39,874 nucleotides of DNA, taken from NCBI RefSeq assembly GCF_029255185.1, contig NZ_JAPUVO010000096.1, positions 1 to 39,874 of the forward strand, read 5' to 3'. Source of the stretch: Propionivibrio sp. (GTDB lineage: Bacteria; Pseudomonadota; Gammaproteobacteria; Burkholderiales; Rhodocyclaceae). The first letter of the stretch is position 1, and every line of letters starts with the position of its first letter. The translations under genes were made by a program, and so were the position numbers. Positions 36,064-39,874 of the stretch are shown here, piece after piece. The notes under the pieces are model-generated. The model did not search any database, was not told the DNA's origin, and saw only the letters and a list, made by a program, of their open reading frames with translations.

Positions 36064-36260
36064 AATTTACCTCTATATCAAATAGATGTAGCGACCATAT
36101 GCAGTAAATTATCTGAATACAAGCCAAGTGTCTATTTTTTTAGTGTAAGCATTTTCTTTGTGCTCAATTTTGCACAAGACAATGATCTAGGCGTCTGCCC
36201 TATCGTTGGCAAGGAGAGCTAATCGAGTTGGCACCATCGCCCTGCCGGGCGCACCAATAA

Positions 36261-36286
36261 AAAACGGCGCCAAAAGACGCCGTTTT
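36261..36286 (-). terminator. Rho-independent terminator of rpsT
   Basis: AAAACGGCG and CGCCGTTTT form a perfect 9-bp stem around an eight-base loop; on the minus strand the tract ends in U residues. It lies 20 nt past the rpsT stop. Confidence 0.8.
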
Positions 36287-36305
36287 CGATATCAGAAATT
36301 ACAAC

Positions 36306-36575
36306 TCAGGCGGTAGCCAGCGCCTTGATCTGAGCCGAAAGACGACTCTTGTGGCGTGACGCCTTGTTCTTGTGGATGATTTTCTTGTCGGCGATGCGAT
36401 CAATCACAGAAACCGATATTTGATAAATACTTTGAGCGGCAGCCTTGTCGCCAGCGACGATCGCCTTTTGCACACGCTTTACGGCCGTGCGCAAAGTGGA
36501 GCGCAGGCTGGCGTTGTGGGCGCGTTGCTTAACGGCTTGGCGGGCGCGCTTGCGGGCTTGTGCGCTGTTGGCCAT
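36306..36575 (-). CDS. rpsT: 30S ribosomal protein S20
   Basis: Basic helical protein of 89 residues binding 16S r[35 protein letters not shown] and the C-terminal [18 protein letters not shown] are diagnostic. AGGGA lies 9 nt before the ATG. In many proteobacteria murJ (mviN) is divergent from rpsT; here a different gene follows, marking the edge of an accessory stretch. Confidence 0.97.
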   Translation of the reverse strand: MANSAQARKRARQAVKQRAHNASLRSTLRTAVKRVQKAIVAGDKAAAQSIYQISVSVIDRIADKKIIHKNKASRHKSRLSAQIKALATA

Positions 36576-36857
36576 GAATGTTGATCCCTAAAAATCTGAT
36601 GGGTTAATCGAAAAGGCGTGATTCTACAGACTTCACTCGGCCAACGCAAGCGGCATTTTCTGTAGGTGCAAATGCTGATTGTCTATGCCTACGCCAAGCT
36701 GCATAATTAGGTGGCGCTCCGGGAACAAAATTCCGCTTGATCAAGTCGTATAGCTGTTCGCTTCCTGGCGCGTCTCTTAAAACGAAGACGGCGGAAAGCT
36801 GGTGTCATGCACGACGCAGCGGTTCGCCATTTCGCCTAACCGGACAGCAGAGGCATC

Positions 36858-39176
36858 ATGTATATTCCGCGCCCAGGGCTTTTGCCCACATTCCTTCGCG
36901 AGCTCTTTTCGCCGCGTACGCTGCAACGCGAGCCGGAGTCTTCGCTGGTCATGGAGGATAGTGACGAGGTCAAGGCCTATGTCGAAGGCGGGCAGAGCAA
37001 CGCGTTGGCGGCAACCTATCTGTTCCTCAATTCGCACGCGAGTCAGGTCTTGCACGGCTGTCGGAGCGTGGTCGACCTCGGGTGCGGACCGGCGACTCTG
37101 CTTTGCCAGATCGCCGCGGCCAATCCATCGATTGCTTTTGTTGGAGTGGATTTGTCCGCGACGATGATTGCCGCCGGCGAAGAAAACATCAGGCAATTCG
37201 GGGTAACGAATGTTTCCTTGATGCAGGGCGACATCACCAGACTCGAATCAATCGCTGACCAAAGCTTCGACGGCGTAATGACATCGTTTGCCCTGCATCA
37301 CCTGCCGAGCTACGGTCACCTGGAAGCTTGTTTCAATGAAATGTCCCGCATCCTGGCGCCCGGGGGCCGGGTCTTCATCGACGATTTCACGCGCCTGAAG
37401 AGTATCAAATCGGTCATCAGCATGGCCTACTTTAACTCCGAGGACGATCCCTACCTCTTCACTCTCGATAAAGAACGGTCGATGCGCGCGGCTTTCACTT
37501 TCGACGAGTTAAAGTCACTGGCGCACAAAGCATTCCCCGAAAATATCGAAGTCTTTGCTACGTTCAAAGTGCCGCTCCTTACGATCATTCGCACTCGGCC
37601 GGGGAACCGGGCGCCGGCTTCGCTGGAGGAATATTTTCAAAGGGCGCGTACGCAGTTGCCGGAACAATACCGTCATAACCTGGACGATTTGCGCTTCTTC
37701 TTTTACCTTAATGGCATGAGCAATGATTTGTTCGGGACCTTCGTTCCGCTGTACGGCCAGATGGCCAAGCTGCGGATGATGGATTTTTCAACATTGCCGG
37801 TTCTGCATCAACTGCACTGTTCGCATTTGCGGCGGCTTGGATCGGTAATGAAGATGATGGCCAAGGCGTCTTTCGCCTATTCGAACTATCGTCTAGCCGA
37901 TTTATACACCCCTCAGGCGCACGAAAAGCATAGGGAAGTATACGCCAGGAAACTCGCCGACTGTTTTGTCAGCGAGCTTGGCGCGCTGAAAGGCCCACTG
38001 ATGAAATTCGGACAGATCATCAGCTATCTTCCGGGCGATGCGCCGCCGGAAATTTATAAGGCTTTATCCACCTTGCAAAGCCGCTCTGCGCCCTATGAAA
38101 GCGCGCATATCCGGAATGTTGTCGAACAGGAATTGCGTCAGCCGATCGACAAGATTTTCAAGGAATGGCATGACACACCGATTGCCGCCGCCAGCATCAG
38201 TCAGTTGCATCTGGCACGGCTGCATAATGATCGGCTGGTGATCGTCAAGGTGCGTTACCCGAAGATTCTGCGCGCCGTGAAAACTGATTTCAGCATCCTG
38301 CGCTTGTTTTCTCCCGTCCTCAAACGCCATTGGGGGTTGCAGAACATTGGAGAGTTGATTGATGAACTGGAAGATCTGATCACATCAGAATGCGACTTCA
38401 TCAAGGCCGCGAACTTTCAGGAGGAGTTCCGTCAGATATTTAGCGACGATCCACAGATTCTTATCCCGCAGGTGTATACCGATTACAGCACTGCCGCCGT
38501 GTTAACCATGGATTATGTCGAGGGCCAGAGTTACGAGGAGTTCAAGAATTCGTCGACGCAGGAACAGAAGAACAAGGCCGGAGAAATCATTTGGCGAATG
38601 GCCGCCGTCGCGATCAATCGTTATGGGATCTATAACGCCGACCCGCACCCAGGAAATTATCTATTTGTGAAGGACAAAGTCGCCTTTGTGGACTTTGGCT
38701 TTACCCGCCGATTCTCGACGGTATTCATTGATCTCTGGAAACAGCAATCGCTTGCGGGATGCGCGGGCGACTACGAACGAGTTGTCGAAATCAATCGCCA
38801 CATGGGATACGAGTTCCCTGGAAAGAAGTTCGATCACCGGATCATGTACGATATTTATCGCGATATCATCTATCAGTCCTGGCGGTTTGATCGGACTTTC
38901 CGTTTTGACAAGCCGTTCGTGCACGCGGAGCAAATGGCGCTAATTCAGCTGTGTCAGTCGGCGAAGCGTACATTGCGCATGCCCAGAGAATTTGTCGCTA
39001 TCTTGCGTCTGTTGTGGGGCCAACATGCCTTATTGGCGGATCTCAATGCAGAAGCCAATTGGCACCGTATCGTCTTCCCGCTGCTCGAGGAAGCTTCGGA
39101 CCCCACTTTATTCGATGCGAGCAAGCGACAAAAGGCTTTGGCCACCGTCGGACTGGAAAAGGAGCGACATGCTTAG
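36858..39176 (+). CDS. Class I SAM methyltransferase fused to ABC1/UbiB-family atypical kinase
   Basis: One frame of 772 residues. Residues about 60-190 are a class I methyltransferase: VVDLGCGPATLL (71-82), acidic FVGVDLS, FDGVMTSFALHHLPS and LAPGGRVFIDDF. A 150-residue linker follows. From about 350 to 750 is an ABC1/UbiB domain with every hallmark: K383-F-G-Q, Ala-rich loop AAAS (443-446), lysine K464 in VIVKVRYP, DPHPGN (595-600) and DFG (612-614). Spacings match known ABC1 kinases, so it looks catalytically competent. UbiB-type proteins support quinone or lipid handling; the target here is unknown. AGAGG lies 4 nt before the ATG. It is not the housekeeping ubiB, which sits with ubiE/ubiJ elsewhere. 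Confidence 0.88.
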   Translation: MYIPRPGLLPTFLRELFSPRTLQREPESSLVMEDSDEVKAYVEGGQSNALAATYLFLNSHASQVLHGCRSVVDLGCGPATLLCQIAAANPSIAFVGVDLSATMIAAGEENIRQFGVTNVSLMQGDITRLESIADQSFDGVMTSFALHHLPSYGHLEACFNEMSRILAPGGRVFIDDFTRLKSIKSVISMAYFNSEDDPYLFTLDKERSMRAAFTFDELKSLAHKAFPENIEVFATFKVPLLTIIRTRPGNRAPASLEEYFQRARTQLPEQYRHNLDDLRFFFYLNGMSNDLFGTFVPLYGQMAKLRMMDFSTLPVLHQLHCSHLRRLGSVMKMMAKASFAYSNYRLADLYTPQAHEKHREVYARKLADCFVSELGALKGPLMKFGQIISYLPGDAPPEIYKALSTLQSRSAPYESAHIRNVVEQELRQPIDKIFKEWHDTPIAAASISQLHLARLHNDRLVIVKVRYPKILRAVKTDFSILRLFSPVLKRHWGLQNIGELIDELEDLITSECDFIKAANFQEEFRQIFSDDPQILIPQVYTDYSTAAVLTMDYVEGQSYEEFKNSSTQEQKNKAGEIIWRMAAVAINRYGIYNADPHPGNYLFVKDKVAFVDFGFTRRFSTVFIDLWKQQSLAGCAGDYERVVEINRHMGYEFPGKKFDHRIMYDIYRDIIYQSWRFDRTFRFDKPFVHAEQMALIQLCQSAKRTLRMPREFVAILRLLWGQHALLADLNAEANWHRIVFPLLEEASDPTLFDASKRQKALATVGLEKERHA

Positions 39177-39204
39177 CGTTGTCGACGTGATTGCACGGTG
39201 AGCA

Positions 39205-39734
39205 TCAGGCGCATTCAGCGTCCTGGCTTCGCAATGCGAATATCATCATCATGTGGTCCCGCTTTTGCGCAGACATGAAGTATCCGAAGAAAAGATGGAA
39301 AAACAGGCTCGGATGCCTTAAGAAAAGTCCTGCGCGTGGCGGCTCGTAGCCCGCATCGAGATCGTTTCCGCCATACTTCATAAGTGGCTCGAACAGGCGC
39401 CGCGCGGTTCCTGGAAGCCAAGAGTCCATATACCAGCGATTATAGACACCGACCTGTTCAAGCCTATGCTTTCGGGATAAATTCGCCAGCGCTTGCTGCG
39501 AAAGAATATGGACGTGGTAAGGCATGTGGAGCGCATGCAGATACTCTTCAGCATCGGCTAGCACAATACCTTCCGCATTCGGCGTTTCGATACAGAGCCG
39601 ACCGCGAGGATTGAGCAAGGAGATGAGCCGCGCCAGGAACTCCTCGGGGTTTTCGTCATGCTCGATGACATCGAGGCTGACTACGAAATCGTACTTGACT
39701 TCGAGGACGCCGGTCGACTTGAATCGGTCCACGT
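39205..39734 (-). pseudogene. SAM-dependent methyltransferase, 5' end removed by IS insertion
   Basis: The remaining frame of about 176 residues starts directly at the IS left end. It keeps the methyltransferase middle (YDFVVSLDVIEHDENPEEFLARL, LLNPRGRLCIETPNAEG) and C-terminal part with a hydrophobic FFHLFFGYFM. The N-terminal motif I is missing, about 60-80 residues short of the usual length. A GTG at 39732 could start a truncated product, but it could not bind SAM normally. It is convergent with the methyltransferase-ABC1 gene (28 nt apart). Confidence 0.8.
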
Positions 39735-39874
39735 CAGGGCAATTGCATCAAAATGCGAATGCCATTGTCGTCGACCCACAGAAATAATCGTTTACGCTCA
39801 ATGAGTTACAGAGGGGCTGTTCACAGCGTTTGGAATTGTGTAGTTTTCTGTCTTTTTGGGGTGACTCATGGAGA
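39735..39874 (+). mobile_element. ISAs1-like insertion sequence, left end (partial)
   Basis: The left inverted repeat CAGGGCAATTGCATCAAA (39735-39752) is the exact inverse of the right end at 122-139. About 115 nt further, GGGG precedes ATG 39868, which would start the transposase on the plus strand; only two codons are in view. The element is inserted in a methyltransferase gene. The bases before it (CGGTCCACGT) differ from those after the copy at 1-139 (TTGCCACGCC), so the two ends are not the two sides of one insertion. Confidence 0.8.

Noticed and set aside
39735-39790. Frameshifted upstream part of the methyltransferase, reading VDDNGIRILMQ on the minus strand
   Set aside because: This stretch lies inside the IS terminal region and matches the inverse of the right IS end; its resemblance to a SAM-binding segment is chance.
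1-39874. Composite transposon bounded by two directly repeated IS copies
   Set aside because: The interior holds gyrA, rpsA, rpsT and other essential core genes, and the flanking bases at the two IS ends differ. Independent insertions and a contig break explain the layout better.

Overview
The window reads as a chromosomal segment of a betaproteobacterium, most likely of the order Rhodocyclales (Dechloromonas/Accumulibacter/Propionivibrio-like). This rests on gene content and order: a gyrA-pheA-hisC-tyrA-aroA/cmk-rpsA-ihfB-lapA-lapB-rfaE1-rfaD-cysM run, a fused AroA-Cmk protein, and many small proteins typical of the group. I could not run a search, so the placement is by recognition. No tRNA, rRNA or CRISPR array was seen.

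Layout. (1) 1-139 is the right end of an ISAs1-like insertion sequence. (2) 172-3027, minus strand: ubiG, an OmpA-family protein and an S-adenosylhomocysteine-deaminase-like amidohydrolase. (3) 3250-17884, plus strand: gyrA, then the aromatic amino acid supraoperon, rpsA, ihfB, the lapAB envelope-control pair, two ADP-heptose genes and cysM. Imperfect palindromic repeats lie after tyrA, lapA and cysM. (4) 17984-21578 is a more accessory stretch: a PolB-like exonuclease, an orphan small ORF, a TacA-like antitoxin with a broken GNAT toxin, a secreted heptad-repeat protein, a 169-bp MITE with a perfect 10-bp target duplication, and a glycine-zipper protein. (5) 21803-27110: thiolase, CobD/AmpE-like membrane protein, Nudix hydrolase, aspartic protease, glutamine amidotransferase and a probable RquA (rhodoquinone biosynthesis). 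(6) 27309-34843, minus strand: argD-argF-argG followed by DUF2788, ppnP, yajQ and a SNF2 helicase. (7) 35040-36575: orphan ParA, a small unknown protein and rpsT. (8) 36858-39874: a 772-residue methyltransferase-ABC1/UbiB kinase fusion, a methyltransferase gene cut by an IS, and the left end of that IS.

Themes. Core information, aromatic amino acid, arginine and LPS-core genes dominate. A quinone/lipid thread runs through the window: UbiG makes ubiquinone, RquA would convert it to rhodoquinone for anaerobic fumarate respiration, and the fusion joins a class I methyltransferase to an UbiB-type atypical kinase whose key motifs are all present. The fusion and rquA are the most interesting loci. 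Both window ends lie about 140 nt inside matching IS ends, which suggests an assembly contig that stops at a repeated IS.
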